A stretch of 64,000 nucleotides of DNA from UBA7803 sp049454295 (lineage in GTDB: Bacteria > Pseudomonadota > Gammaproteobacteria > Pseudomonadales > Azotimanducaceae), in assembly GCA_049454295.1 (NCBI GenBank), contig JBMTYG010000002.1:1-64000 (forward strand). Direction: 5' to 3'. The notes beneath the pieces were generated by a model. That model searched no databases, had not been told where the DNA came from, and saw only the letters and a list, made by a program, of their open reading frames with translations. The position numbers and the translations under genes were made by a program. Positions 8,917 to 17,190 of this stretch are shown in pieces (positions within the stretch are counted from its first letter, which is position 1; each line of letters begins with the position of its first letter).

Positions 8917-9555
8917 TTAGGGCTTGAGGGACGGAAGATTATCCGCAGGGTGGGATGGGCGCGGATGCTGTGAGGAATGTCGCAAGAGGTGCACAGTGAC
9001 CGGCGCGCTCACCGCAACCTCGAGCCCGCTCGGGTCCAGGATTCGCGCCAGAAGCACATGCGTGCCACGATCGACCGATTGAAGCAGGACCACCGGACTC
9101 TCGGAGCGCGCGATCGGACGCCCATCCACCAGGATCTCAACGAAGTCCCCGGTCCTGAGTTCGGGAGACGCGGCGATTTCGACTGTCAACGAGCCGTCGT
9201 CACTGCGCAGCGCCTGGTCATTCGCGGGCGACAGGATGCTGACCTCGACCGCGAGCGTATCCGCCCGAGACTCGACCTCCGGATCAGGAAACAGCCATTC
9301 ATCCAAGTCAGTTTGAGCGTCGAGAAGGGAGGAAGGCGCTTCCGGCGAGGCCGTCGACGGCACCTCGAGGCGCTCTATGTCCGTATGTCCCGGAGGCGGA
9401 TCGTCTGAATACGTGACTGTGCCCTCTGGATCCACGCTGCGATAGACATCGGCGCTAGCGTCGAAGGCGAGGAGGGCGAGGAAAGCGAAGCACAGGGCCG
9501 ACCTGCCCCCGTGCCGAGCAAGCGCAGGCTTAAGAGGGCGGTGAGAGAGTCGCAC
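8917..9555 (-). CDS. Exported DUF4124 domain protein
   Basis: 212 aa of unknown function. A signal peptide (about residues 18-35, cleavage after DASA) is followed by a DUF4124 motif (DVYRSVDPEGTVTYSDDPP, about 36-55), an acidic Ser/Pro linker, and a predicted beta-sandwich resembling an Ig-like domain (about 100-190: VEVSILSPANDQAL and GRPIARSESPVVLL segments). The start is GTG without a good ribosome-binding site. DUF4124 proteins are often found between glnA and ntrB in gammaproteobacteria; a role in nitrogen control is not established. Confidence 0.8.
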   Translation of the reverse strand: MRLSHRPLKPALARHGGRSALCFAFLALLAFDASADVYRSVDPEGTVTYSDDPPPGHTDIERLEVPSTASPEAPSSLLDAQTDLDEWLFPDPEVESRADTLAVEVSILSPANDQALRSDDGSLTVEIAASPELRTGDFVEILVDGRPIARSESPVVLLQSVDRGTHVLLARILDPSGLEVAVSAPVTVHLLRHSSQHPRPSHPADNLPSLKP

Positions 9556-9580
9556 AGAGAAACCGAGAATAAGCGGGACG

Positions 9581-9614
9581 CGCTGCTGCGAGCCGATGGC
9601 GGTCCGCAGCAGCG
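9581..9614. terminator. Long perfect stem-loop after glnA
   Basis: Arms CGCTGCTGCG (9581-9590) and CGCAGCAGCG (9605-9614) with a 14-nt loop, starting 12 bp past the glnA stop and ahead of the DUF4124 gene. There is no T-run, so this may be a processing or mRNA-stabilising element or a partial terminator that lowers downstream expression relative to glnA. Confidence 0.5.
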
Positions 9615-9625
9615 ACGTGCACGGG

Positions 9626-11038
9626 TCAGCAGCTGTAGTACATCTGGAATTCCAGCGGATGGGTTGTCATGTTCACCGCCTCGACTTCCTTCTTCTTGAG
9701 GTCGATGTAGGCATCGATAAAGCCGTCGGAGAACACGCCGCCCGCCTTCAGGAATTCGCGATCCTTGTCGAGTGCGTCGAGCGCATCGGCCAAGGAATGC
9801 GCGACCGTTGGTACGCCCGCCAACTCTTCGGGCGGCAGGTCATAGAGATCCTTGTCGAAGGAATCACCGGGGTGAATCTTGTTACGGATCCCGTCCAGAC
9901 CGGCCATCAGCATAGCTGCGAACGAGAGGTAGGGGTTGCCGGTGCTATCCGGGAAGCGTACCTCGATGCGGTAACCCCGCGGATTACCACCCTGGATATA
10001 CGGGATTCGAATCGAAGCCGAGCGGTTGCGCGCGGAGTAGGCGAGCAGGACCGGTGCTTCGAAGCCGGGCACCAGTCGCTTGTAGGAGTTGGTGCTCGCG
10101 TTCGTGAAGGCGTTCAACGCACGCGCGTGCTTGATGATCCCGCCAATGTAGAACAGCGCCATCTCTGACAAGCCGGCATAAACGTCGCCATAGAACAGGT
10201 TGACGCCGCCCTTGGCGATGGACTGGTGTACGTGCATACCGCTGCCATTGTCACCCACGATGGGCTTGGGCATGAAAGTGGCAGTCTTGCCGTAAGCATG
10301 GGCCACATTGAGGACGCAGTACTTGTAGATCTGCACCTCGTCTGCCTTCTTCACCAGCGTGTTGAAGCGCACGCCAATCTCGTTCTGACCAGCGGTTGCC
10401 ACTTCATGGTGATGCACTTCGACCGCAATACCCATGGAGGTGAGGGCGTTGCACATGGCAGAACGCATGTCTGCACCCGAATCAACCGGCGGGACCGGGA
10501 AATAGCCGCCCTTCACGCCAGGGCGGTGACCGATGTTGCCGCCCTCAAATTCCGCATGGGAGGACCAAGCCGCCTCCTCGGAATTAATGGCGTAAGAAGC
10601 GCCGCTCATGTCGACCTTCCAGCGCACATCGTCGAATACAAAGAATTCGTTTTCCGGTCCGAAGAATGCTGTATCAGCAATGCCGCTTGCCGACAGATAC
10701 GCCTCGGCTTTCTTGGCAATGGAGCGTGGATCGCGGTCGTAGGGCTGCATCGTCGCCGGTTCGATGATGTCGCAGCGCAGAATCAGGGTCTTTTCGTCAC
10801 GAAACGGGTCCATGACGCAGGTGTCGTCATCGGGCATCAAAATCATGTCGGACTCGTTGATGCTCTTCCATCCAGCGATGGAAGAACCGTCGAACATGAA
10901 CCCATCCTGAAACGAATCGGCGTCGACACGGGCCGCCGGGATGGTGGTGTGCTGCTCCTTACCCTTCGGGTCGGTAAAGCGGAGATCAACCCACTTGACC
11001 TCGTTTTCCTCGATCATGGCGAGCGTCTTCGTCGACAT
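9626..11038 (-). CDS. glnA: Glutamine synthetase, type I
   Basis: Makes glutamine from glutamate, ammonia and ATP; cytoplasmic dodecamer. 470 aa. Seen are FDGSSIAGWKSI (50-60), the active-site segment FFGPENEFFVFD (125-136), the ATP-site segment KPIVGDNGSGMHVHQS (258-273), and NRSASIRIP (338-346). The adenylylation tyrosine is Tyr399 in DLYDLPPEE, so activity is probably switched by GlnE. A sigma-54 promoter and two NtrC-type sites lie upstream, which implies induction under nitrogen limitation. Confidence 0.98.
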   Translation of the reverse strand: MSTKTLAMIEENEVKWVDLRFTDPKGKEQHTTIPAARVDADSFQDGFMFDGSSIAGWKSINESDMILMPDDDTCVMDPFRDEKTLILRCDIIEPATMQPYDRDPRSIAKKAEAYLSASGIADTAFFGPENEFFVFDDVRWKVDMSGASYAINSEEAAWSSHAEFEGGNIGHRPGVKGGYFPVPPVDSGADMRSAMCNALTSMGIAVEVHHHEVATAGQNEIGVRFNTLVKKADEVQIYKYCVLNVAHAYGKTATFMPKPIVGDNGSGMHVHQSIAKGGVNLFYGDVYAGLSEMALFYIGGIIKHARALNAFTNASTNSYKRLVPGFEAPVLLAYSARNRSASIRIPYIQGGNPRGYRIEVRFPDSTGNPYLSFAAMLMAGLDGIRNKIHPGDSFDKDLYDLPPEELAGVPTVAHSLADALDALDKDREFLKAGGVFSDGFIDAYIDLKKKEVEAVNMTTHPLEFQMYYSC

Positions 11039-11212
11039 GGCTTTCTTTGCTCCTACGATTGAACGGAAACTCTACGTTGTAACCCGAGAATCTGCTGTTG
11101 ACGCATCGAAAACAGCATCCGCGCCGCTCTCGGGCGAGCGGCTCGCCTGAATCCTCGGGGTCGCGACCTAACCGGCGCGCATTATTCACCATTGCTGGCT
11201 CCCCAAGACAGG

Positions 11213-11227
11213 GCAAGATGCGTGCCA
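11213..11227 (-). promoter_or_regulatory. Sigma-54 promoter of glnA
   Basis: Read on the minus strand, TGGCAC (11227-11222), five bases, then TTGC (11216-11213). This fits the -24/-12 consensus exactly. Transcription would start near 11200, giving a leader of about 160 nt before the glnA ATG at 11038. Confidence 0.85.
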
Positions 11228-11308
11228 CCCAAAAAACCATGAACAACAAGCGCTAATCGGTGAACCTCCGCTAACATTCGCACCGAAAAAGAGCAGACCT
11301 CCGGATAA

Positions 11309-11325
11309 CGCACTATATTAGTGCG
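11309..11325. promoter_or_regulatory. NtrC binding site 1 (strong)
   Basis: CGCACTA-TAT-TAGTGCG: perfect 7-bp arms fitting the NtrC consensus GCAC-N7-GTGC. Its centre (11317) lies about 115 bp upstream of the predicted glnA start, a typical enhancer distance. Confidence 0.8.
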
Positions 11326-11342
11326 TTTTGACAGCGGAGCTT

Positions 11343-11357
11343 GCGCCGCTTCCGTGC
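11343..11357. promoter_or_regulatory. NtrC binding site 2 (weaker)
   Basis: GCGC-N7-GTGC, one mismatch to the consensus. Its centre is 33 bp, about three helical turns, from site 1 on the same face of the DNA. This resembles the spacing I recall for the two strong sites at E. coli glnAp2. Confidence 0.6.
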
Positions 11358-11386
11358 ACCGCTTTCGAAGATGCTTGCTAGCGCCC

Positions 11387-11415
11387 AAGACAGCGCTCCG
11401 CGCCTTCGGCATAAT
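11387..11415 (+). promoter_or_regulatory. Putative typA promoter
   Basis: AAGACA (11387-11392), a 17-bp spacer and CATAAT (11410-11415), ending 29 bp before the typA ATG. The 406-bp gap 11039-11444 thus holds this promoter, the glnA sigma-54 promoter and both NtrC sites. I see no small gene in it. Confidence 0.4.
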
Positions 11416-11444
11416 CCGCGCCCCCTGCCCCGGACCAAAACCCA

Positions 11445-13280
11445 ATGGCCGATCAACCTTCGTCTGCACCTCTCCACCTACGCAATGTGGCGATCATTGC
11501 GCACGTCGATCATGGCAAAACCACTCTGGTCGATCGTTTGCTGCAGCAAAGCGGGGTGTTGGACAGAGACGGCCCGGAGCGGGTCATGGACAGCAACGAA
11601 CTGGAGCGCGAACGAGGCATCACCATTCTCGCGAAAAACACGGCGATCGAATACTCGGGTTACCGGATCAACATCGTTGACACACCCGGACACGCCGACT
11701 TCGGCGGCGAGGTTGAGCGCATTCTCTCCATGGTGGACTCGGTCCTCCTGCTGGTCGACGCAGTGGATGGTCCGATGCCCCAGACCCGCTTCGTTACGCA
11801 AAAAGCCTTTGCCGCGGGCCTCAACCCGATTGTCGTGGTGAACAAGGTCGATAGACCCGGCGCAGAGCCCTACCGTGTCATCGATCAGGTCTTCGATCTC
11901 TTCGATAGCCTCGGCGCCACCGATGAACAGCTGGACTTTCCCATCGTCTACACCTCAGCACTTCTCGGGCAGGCGGGTCTCGAGCCAGATGCGCTGGTGG
12001 CCGACATGACTCCGCTGCTCGACGCGATCGTGCGGCACGTACCTGAACCGCGAGTCGACCGGAACGGTCCTCTGCAGATGCAGATCACATCCCTCGCCTA
12101 TTCGAGCTATGTCGGTGTAATGGGCATCGGGCGCATCGCGCGTGGGCGGGTCGAACGCAATACCCCTGTCGTTGTTGTGAGTCGCGACGGCAGCACGCGC
12201 AAAGCGCGCCTGCTCTCGATCCTTGGCTACCGCGGGCTAGATCGCTTTGAGCGCGAGTCTGCGGAGGCCGGCGATATCGTCTGTGTGACGGGAATCGAGG
12301 GCATCGGCATCTCAGATACGCTCTGCGCCCCAGACCGCGTCGAGGCCCTGCCAACGCTCACCGTCGACGAGCCCACACTCACGATGTTGTTCTGCGTCAA
12401 CACATCGCCCTTTGCGGGTCGTGAGGGCGATTTCCTGACCAGCCGCCAGATTAGGGACAGACTCCTGCGCGAGGCGTCGCACAATGTCGCGCTGTCCGTG
12501 CGGGAAACCGACGATCCGGACCGCTTCGAAGTCTCAGGTCGGGGCGAACTGCATCTCTCAGTCCTGATTGAAACGATGCGCCGCGAGGGCTACGAGCTCG
12601 CCGTATCGCGTCCGCGCGTCATCACCCGCGTGGTGGATGGCGTGGTTTACGAGCCCTACGAGCGGCTCACCGTCGACATCGAGGAAACCTACCAGGGCAA
12701 GGTCATGGAAAGCCTTGGCGAACGTCGCGGCGAGCTCGAAGACATGCGCGTCGACGGACAAGGACGCTCCGTCCTGCGTTACCGAATCCCGACCCGCGGG
12801 CTAATGGGCTATCGACCACAGTTTCTATCCATGACCTCCGGCACCGGCATCATGACGTTTGGCTCAGCGGGTTACGGTCCTCGGCTCGATGCAGAGATCG
12901 GCCAGCGTTCGAGCGGCGTGCTCGTCTCCATGGCGGAAGGCAAGGCAGTCGGCTATGCGCTGTTCAACCTGCAGGAACGCGGGCGCCTCATGGTCGGTCC
13001 TGGCGACGAGATCTATGAGGGCATGGTGGTTGGCATCCACAGCCGGGATAACGATCTGGTCGTGAATCCGCTCAAGGAAAAGAAGCTCACGAACATCCGC
13101 GCCTCCGGCAGCGACGAAAACATCCTGCTTACCACGCCCGTGCGGCTAACGCTCGAACAGGCACTGGAATTCATCGATGACGACGAATTGGTTGAGGTGA
13201 CGCCGAAGACCATTCGAGTTCGCAAGGAATTCCTGAAAGAACACCAACGCAAGCGCGGCGGCTCCCGCAACATGGGATAG
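11445..13280 (+). CDS. typA: Ribosome-associated translational GTPase TypA/BipA
   Basis: EF-G-like GTPase involved in 50S assembly and stress or low-temperature growth. 611 aa, the family length. The GTPase domain carries G1 AHVDHGKTTLVD (about residues 19-30), G2 RGITI, G3 DTPGHADFGGEVER and G4 NKVDRPGA, followed by domain II, EF-G domains III/V and the TypA-specific C-terminal domain. It is divergent from glnA and followed 15 bp later by dtd. Confidence 0.97.
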   Translation: MADQPSSAPLHLRNVAIIAHVDHGKTTLVDRLLQQSGVLDRDGPERVMDSNELERERGITILAKNTAIEYSGYRINIVDTPGHADFGGEVERILSMVDSVLLLVDAVDGPMPQTRFVTQKAFAAGLNPIVVVNKVDRPGAEPYRVIDQVFDLFDSLGATDEQLDFPIVYTSALLGQAGLEPDALVADMTPLLDAIVRHVPEPRVDRNGPLQMQITSLAYSSYVGVMGIGRIARGRVERNTPVVVVSRDGSTRKARLLSILGYRGLDRFERESAEAGDIVCVTGIEGIGISDTLCAPDRVEALPTLTVDEPTLTMLFCVNTSPFAGREGDFLTSRQIRDRLLREASHNVALSVRETDDPDRFEVSGRGELHLSVLIETMRREGYELAVSRPRVITRVVDGVVYEPYERLTVDIEETYQGKVMESLGERRGELEDMRVDGQGRSVLRYRIPTRGLMGYRPQFLSMTSGTGIMTFGSAGYGPRLDAEIGQRSSGVLVSMAEGKAVGYALFNLQERGRLMVGPGDEIYEGMVVGIHSRDNDLVVNPLKEKKLTNIRASGSDENILLTTPVRLTLEQALEFIDDDELVEVTPKTIRVRKEFLKEHQRKRGGSRNMG

Positions 13281-13295
13281 TCGAGTCAGACGCCG

Positions 13296-13733
13296 GTGAA
13301 GCTTCTCTTGCAACGCGTGCTGCGGGCCGACGTCACGGTCGACGGCGCAACGATTGCGCGCATCGGACCGGGGCTCCTGGTCTTCGTGGCAATCGAACCC
13401 GGTGACGACGAAAGCAAGCTGCGCGCTATGGCCGACCGCATCCTGCAGCTGCGCATTTTTCCCGATGACCGCCTGCCCATGAACCTGTCAGTACAAGACG
13501 TGGACGGCGAAGTGCTCGTCGTCTCCCAGTTCACACTCGCAGCGGACACGTCACGAGGACGACGTCCCGGTTTTGGAGGCGCGGCCGCACCCGACGAAGG
13601 AAAACAGGGATATGAACGGTTGATCGCGCTACTGCGGGAGCGCTGGCCCCGCATTGCGGAGGGACGCTTCGGCGCAGACATGCAGGTCGGGCTCGTCAAT
13701 GACGGACCCGCCACCTTTTTCCTTAGCCGCTAA
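13296..13733 (+). CDS. dtd: D-aminoacyl-tRNA deacylase
   Basis: Cytoplasmic homodimeric proofreading enzyme that removes D-amino acids (classically D-Tyr) from tRNA. 145 aa, the usual length, with LLQRVLRADVTVDG at the start (GTG codon), the SQFTLAAD motif and the Gly-cisPro region NDGPATFFL near the C-terminus. It follows typA by 15 bp. Its TAA stop lies in the first unit of a 15-bp repeat shared with the end of tatC. Confidence 0.95.
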   Translation: MKLLLQRVLRADVTVDGATIARIGPGLLVFVAIEPGDDESKLRAMADRILQLRIFPDDRLPMNLSVQDVDGEVLVVSQFTLAADTSRGRRPGFGGAAAPDEGKQGYERLIALLRERWPRIAEGRFGADMQVGLVNDGPATFFLSR

Positions 13734-13766
13734 TTGCTCAGCCGCTAATTCCTCAGCCGCCAGCCT
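13722..13766. repeat. Three 15-bp tandem units spanning the ends of dtd and tatC
   Basis: Units at 13722-13736, 13737-13751 and 13752-13766. The first two differ at two positions (CTTAGCCGCTAATTG, CTCAGCCGCTAATTC); the third matches over its first nine bases. The dtd stop (TAA, 13731-13733) is in unit 1 and the tatC stop (complement of TCA, 13753-13755) is in unit 3. Confidence 0.75.
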
Positions 13767-14583
13767 CGTTCGGGTCAGCCGCATTCTCACGACGCTCGAG
13801 CATTCGCGCCACCAGAACGCCGGTCTCAAACAGCAACCACATCGGAATGGCCAACAGGCACTGCGAAAGCACATCTGGCGGCGTCAAAATCATGCCTACA
13901 AAGAAGCACCCGACTAATACGTAGGGGCGCGAGGATGCAAGACGGTCCGGCGTGGTGATGCCCGCCCACACCATGAGCAGCACGGCGATCGGGATTTCGA
14001 AGGCGAAACCAAAGGCGAAGAACATATTGAGCACGAAATCGAGGTAGCGGTTGATATCCGTCATCATCGCGACGCCCGCGGGGGTAATCCCGGCGAAAAA
14101 CTTGAACACGACGGGAAACACCAGGAAATAAGCAAAGGCCAGTCCCAAATAGAAGAGCGCAACGCTCGACAGCAGAAGCGGCACAGCAAAGCGTTTCTCA
14201 TGGCGATAGAGCGCCGGCGATACGAACGCCCATGCCTGATGCAGGATGTAGGGCACTGCCGCAAACAGAGCTGCAAACGCAGCCAGTTTGAAAGGTGTGA
14301 GGAACGGCGTTGCCACCTCGGTGGCAATCATGGTCGAGTTCTCCGGCAGGTGCGCGAGCAGCGGCGCCGCGACGAACGCGTAGATCTCGTTGGCAAAATA
14401 ATAGGTGGGAAGAAACAGAATAAAGACGGACAGCAGCGCGCGCAGGATCCGGCTTCGCAGTTCGACCAGATGATCGATGAAGGACATATCCGCATTCGAA
14501 ACAGGATCTGCTGCCGTGTCTTCTGCCTGCGCCGCGGAAGTACCCGCGATCGAATCCTCAACAGGGGGCAAGCGATCAGACAT
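13753..14583 (-). CDS. tatC: Twin-arginine translocase subunit TatC
   Basis: Polytopic inner-membrane receptor for twin-arginine signal peptides. From the ATG at 14583 it has 276 aa. About 35 N-terminal residues precede the canonical FIDHLVELRSRILRALL; six membrane helices follow, with FAYFLVFPVVFKF, SFEIP-like FAFEIPIAVLLMVWAG and RPYVLVGCFFVGMILTPPDV. An upstream in-frame ATG (14625) would overlap tatB by 50 bp and is less likely. Last gene of a long minus-strand run; overlaps tatB by 8 bp. Confidence 0.95.
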   Translation of the reverse strand: MSDRLPPVEDSIAGTSAAQAEDTAADPVSNADMSFIDHLVELRSRILRALLSVFILFLPTYYFANEIYAFVAAPLLAHLPENSTMIATEVATPFLTPFKLAAFAALFAAVPYILHQAWAFVSPALYRHEKRFAVPLLLSSVALFYLGLAFAYFLVFPVVFKFFAGITPAGVAMMTDINRYLDFVLNMFFAFGFAFEIPIAVLLMVWAGITTPDRLASSRPYVLVGCFFVGMILTPPDVLSQCLLAIPMWLLFETGVLVARMLERRENAADPNEAGG

Positions 14584-14968
14584 TGGGTGGACTGGGGTCG
14601 GTCGCTGACGGCGCAGCCACTGCATCAGGCGCAGCCGCGGGCGTGGGCGCAGCCGCCGGTGTGGGCGCAGCCGCCGACTTGGGCGCAGCCGTCGGTTTGG
14701 GTGCTGCCGGCTTGTCGAGCGTCGCCGCAGACAGGTCGGACTCGATACGTTTCAACTCACCCATGACCATCTCGTTGTGTAGCTGGCGCCGCACCTCATC
14801 CATACCGATCTCGCGCTCGATCTCCTGCTTCACGCTATCGAAACTACGGCGCAAGCGTCCTAGCCAAAGGCCGAGGGTACGCAAAGCACCGGGCAGCCGT
14901 TCAGGCCCCAGCACCACAAGCGCGACGATGGCGACCAGGAAGAGTTCCTGGAAGCTCACTTCAAACAT
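14576..14968 (-). CDS. tatB: Twin-arginine translocase subunit TatB
   Basis: Part of the TatBC receptor complex. 130 aa from ATG 14968, which has AAGGA 6 bp upstream. There is one N-terminal membrane helix (FEVSFQELFLVAIVALVVLG), the hinge GPERLP, an amphipathic helix (about 22-75), and a low-complexity Ala/Pro tail (about 88-130) encoded by 18-bp repeats. Overlaps tatA by 8 bp and tatC by 8 bp. Confidence 0.94.
   Translation of the reverse strand: MFEVSFQELFLVAIVALVVLGPERLPGALRTLGLWLGRLRRSFDSVKQEIEREIGMDEVRRQLHNEMVMGELKRIESDLSAATLDKPAAPKPTAAPKSAAAPTPAAAPTPAAAPDAVAAPSATDPSPPNV
14611..14718 (-). repeat. 18-bp tandem repeats in the tatB tail
   Basis: About six degenerate 18-bp units. On the plus strand each begins GCGCAGCC (or GTGCTGCC) and most end TGG (units from 14611, 14629, 14647, 14665, 14683 and 14701). 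They encode Ala/Pro-rich hexapeptides in the cytoplasmic tail of TatB. In-frame unit gain or loss would only change tail length. Confidence 0.75.
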
Positions 14969-15194
14969 GCGAGTCCTTGCGCTGACTCTGATCGCCATTG
15001 CTGCCGGCAATCTCGCCTTCGATCACGCGCGGATCGGGCCCTGCCGCCTTGGACTCATCATCCGTCACCGCCCGGCGAAACCCTTTGATTGCGCCACCCA
15101 AGTCGGACCCAAGCGTCTTAAGACGCTTCGGTCCGAAGAGCAGCAGCACGATGGCGAGGATGATCAGTAATTCGCCAATGCCAAGTCCGAACAT
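14961..15194 (-). CDS. tatA: Twin-arginine translocase subunit TatA
   Basis: Pore-forming or membrane-weakening Tat component. 77 aa: membrane helix FGLGIGELLIILAIVLLLFG, hinge GPKRLKTLGSDLGGAIKGF, amphipathic helix, charged tail. The ATG at 15194 overlaps the hisE stop (TGATG); a GTG one codon earlier is possible. A purine-rich GGGAGAA lies just upstream. It heads the tatABC block directly downstream of hisE. Confidence 0.95.
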   Translation of the reverse strand: MFGLGIGELLIILAIVLLLFGPKRLKTLGSDLGGAIKGFRRAVTDDESKAAGPDPRVIEGEIAGSNGDQSQRKDSHV

Positions 15195-15571
15195 CACGAT
15201 TCTCCCTGTTCTCGCCCCGAGTCTAGCGGACCCTTAAGCTGAGCATTATGACGGTTACGTTTCTCTTCGTGACCGGAAATACCGAACCGTGCGGCAAGCG
15301 TGTCGAGCACAGCCGCAGGCGGGACGTCGAGATGCACGAGCAAAACCATGCAATGGAACCAAAGATCAGCGACTTCTTGCTGTAACGCCGCGGGGTCAGC
15401 CTCCGGGCGGCCATGATCCTTGGCTGCGAGCAGCACCTCGGTCGCCTCTTCACCGACCTTCTCGAGCATCTTGTTCAGTCCACGCGCATACAGAGAGGCC
15501 ACATAGGACGAATCGGGATCCGCTCCACGGCGCGCTTTCAAGACTTCGGTCAATGCTTCGATGATGTCCAA
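15194..15571 (-). CDS. hisE: Phosphoribosyl-ATP pyrophosphatase HisE
   Basis: Hydrolyses phosphoribosyl-ATP to phosphoribosyl-AMP, the second step of histidine synthesis. 125 aa, MazG-like fold: GADPDSSYVASLYARGLNKMLEKVGEEATE, then EVADLWFH. The TTG start has a strong GAGGAA 6 bp upstream and lies inside the end of ubiB (22-bp overlap). As I recall, pseudomonads have hisI just before hisE here; this window has only hisE. Confidence 0.94.
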   Translation of the reverse strand: MDIIEALTEVLKARRGADPDSSYVASLYARGLNKMLEKVGEEATEVLLAAKDHGRPEADPAALQQEVADLWFHCMVLLVHLDVPPAAVLDTLAARFGISGHEEKRNRHNAQLKGPLDSGREQGES

Positions 15572-17190
15572 GGCGATTCCTCAGGGCTGGGCGTCATCGC
15601 CATACCGCCGGACTCTCCGGAAACGGCCAGCACGGCGAGAGCAATCAGGAGCGCCATGATGAGGATGCGACGCAGCCACGTCCATCGGGCAGCACGCTCG
15701 ATGACCGCTTGCAAGCGTTCGATCTCCGCCGCTTGTCGCTCCAGCCCGCGCTCCAGCCGACGGATCCGCGAACCCGAGCGGGCCAGCGTGATCGGCAGGT
15801 CCGGAAGCTCTCGCATGATCACCGGAGCATGCAGCGCAAGCGAGCGCAAGGCTGCCGTCGGCCCGACGCGTGCCTCCATCCACCGCTCCATAAACGGCTT
15901 CGCCGTCGCCCAGAGATCGAGGGCGGGATACAGCGAGCGACCCAGCCCTTCGATATAGAGCAACGTTTTCTGCAGGAGCACCAGCTGCGGCTGGACCTCC
16001 ATGCGGAAACTGCGGGCGGTCTCGAACAGTTCCATGAGAAAGGCGCCGAACGAGATCTCGGCGAGCGGGCGCTCGAAAATCGGATCGCAAACCGCGCGAA
16101 TGACCCGTTCGAAGGCTGCGGGATCGGTGTCCGCTGGGATCCAGCCCGAGTCGAGGTGCAGGCGCACCACCTCCGAGTAATCCCGATGGAAGAACGCGAG
16201 CACATTGCGCGCCAGGTAGTCCTGATCGTCCGGAGTGAGCGAGCCGATGATCGCGCAGTCGATAGCAATGTAGCGCGGATCGGCCGGGTCGCTGACGTCG
16301 ACGAAAATGTTGCCCGGGTGCATATCTGCATGAAAGAAATTGTGTTCGAAGACCTGAGTGAAAAAGGTCTCAACCCCTCGTGCGGCGAGCAGCGCAAAAT
16401 CGGTGCCGCGGGCCTTGAGCGTTACCAGATCTCCAATCGGTACGCCGTAGATCCGCTCCTGCACCAGCACATTGCGCCGCACCAGCGGCCAGTGCACCTG
16501 CGGGACATAGAGGAGCCGGGACTCAGGGAAATTGCGGCGCAGCTGCGCGGTATTACGCGCTTCCTGCTCAAGGTCGAGCTCCCGCAGGATGGTGCGCTGA
16601 TAGTCCTCGACGATCGCCGTGAGCCTGAGTCGACGCGCCTCTGGCGACGCGCGCTCGACCAGCGCGGCAATGCGTCGCATGAGCGCAATATCCGCAGCGA
16701 TGAGCGGCTCGATATCGGGACGCACGATCTTGACGACCACCTCGCGTCCGTCGAGGAGGGTGGCCGCGTGCACCTGGGCAACGGATGCCGAGGCGAGCGG
16801 CACGTCGTCAAACCGGGCGAACACCTGCGTCAACGGTTGACCGATCGCGGTCTCCACCAGGGCGCGCGCCTGATCTGAGGGAAACGGAGGTACCTGATCC
16901 TGCAGACGAGCAAGCTCATCCGCCATATCGAGGGGCAGCAGATCGCGCCGCGTCGAGAGCAGCTGACCAAACTTCACGAAGACCGGACCGAGCCGCTCTA
17001 ACATGAGTCTGAGTCGCGCGCCGCGGCTGCGCGCGCCGGTTGAGATGAAACGAAGCGGGGACACTCGCAACATGAACCGCAACGGCCGTGGCAGCGCGGG
17101 AACAAACTCCAACACGAGGAGGTCCATTCGATAACGCGCGCCTGCCCGCAACACTTCTCCCAGTCGGGCGGCCGGGGTCATGCTACTCAC
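15550..17190 (-). CDS. ubiB: Ubiquinone biosynthesis accessory kinase-like protein UbiB
   Basis: Atypical (ABC1/ADCK) kinase-like ATPase needed for ubiquinone synthesis, membrane-anchored. 546 aa. The family-specific KxGQ motif is VKFGQLLSTRRDLLP (about residues 71-85), the Ala-rich loop is PLASASVAQVHAA, and HADMHPGNIFVD forms the catalytic and metal loop. The C-terminus holds a coiled segment and a hydrophobic anchor (LIMALLIALAVLAVSG). The GTG at 17190 overlaps the ubiJ stop (GTGA); an ATG three codons later is the alternative. Confidence 0.95.
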   Translation of the reverse strand: MSSMTPAARLGEVLRAGARYRMDLLVLEFVPALPRPLRFMLRVSPLRFISTGARSRGARLRLMLERLGPVFVKFGQLLSTRRDLLPLDMADELARLQDQVPPFPSDQARALVETAIGQPLTQVFARFDDVPLASASVAQVHAATLLDGREVVVKIVRPDIEPLIAADIALMRRIAALVERASPEARRLRLTAIVEDYQRTILRELDLEQEARNTAQLRRNFPESRLLYVPQVHWPLVRRNVLVQERIYGVPIGDLVTLKARGTDFALLAARGVETFFTQVFEHNFFHADMHPGNIFVDVSDPADPRYIAIDCAIIGSLTPDDQDYLARNVLAFFHRDYSEVVRLHLDSGWIPADTDPAAFERVIRAVCDPIFERPLAEISFGAFLMELFETARSFRMEVQPQLVLLQKTLLYIEGLGRSLYPALDLWATAKPFMERWMEARVGPTAALRSLALHAPVIMRELPDLPITLARSGSRIRRLERGLERQAAEIERLQAVIERAARWTWLRRILIMALLIALAVLAVSGESGGMAMTPSPEESPWTSSKH

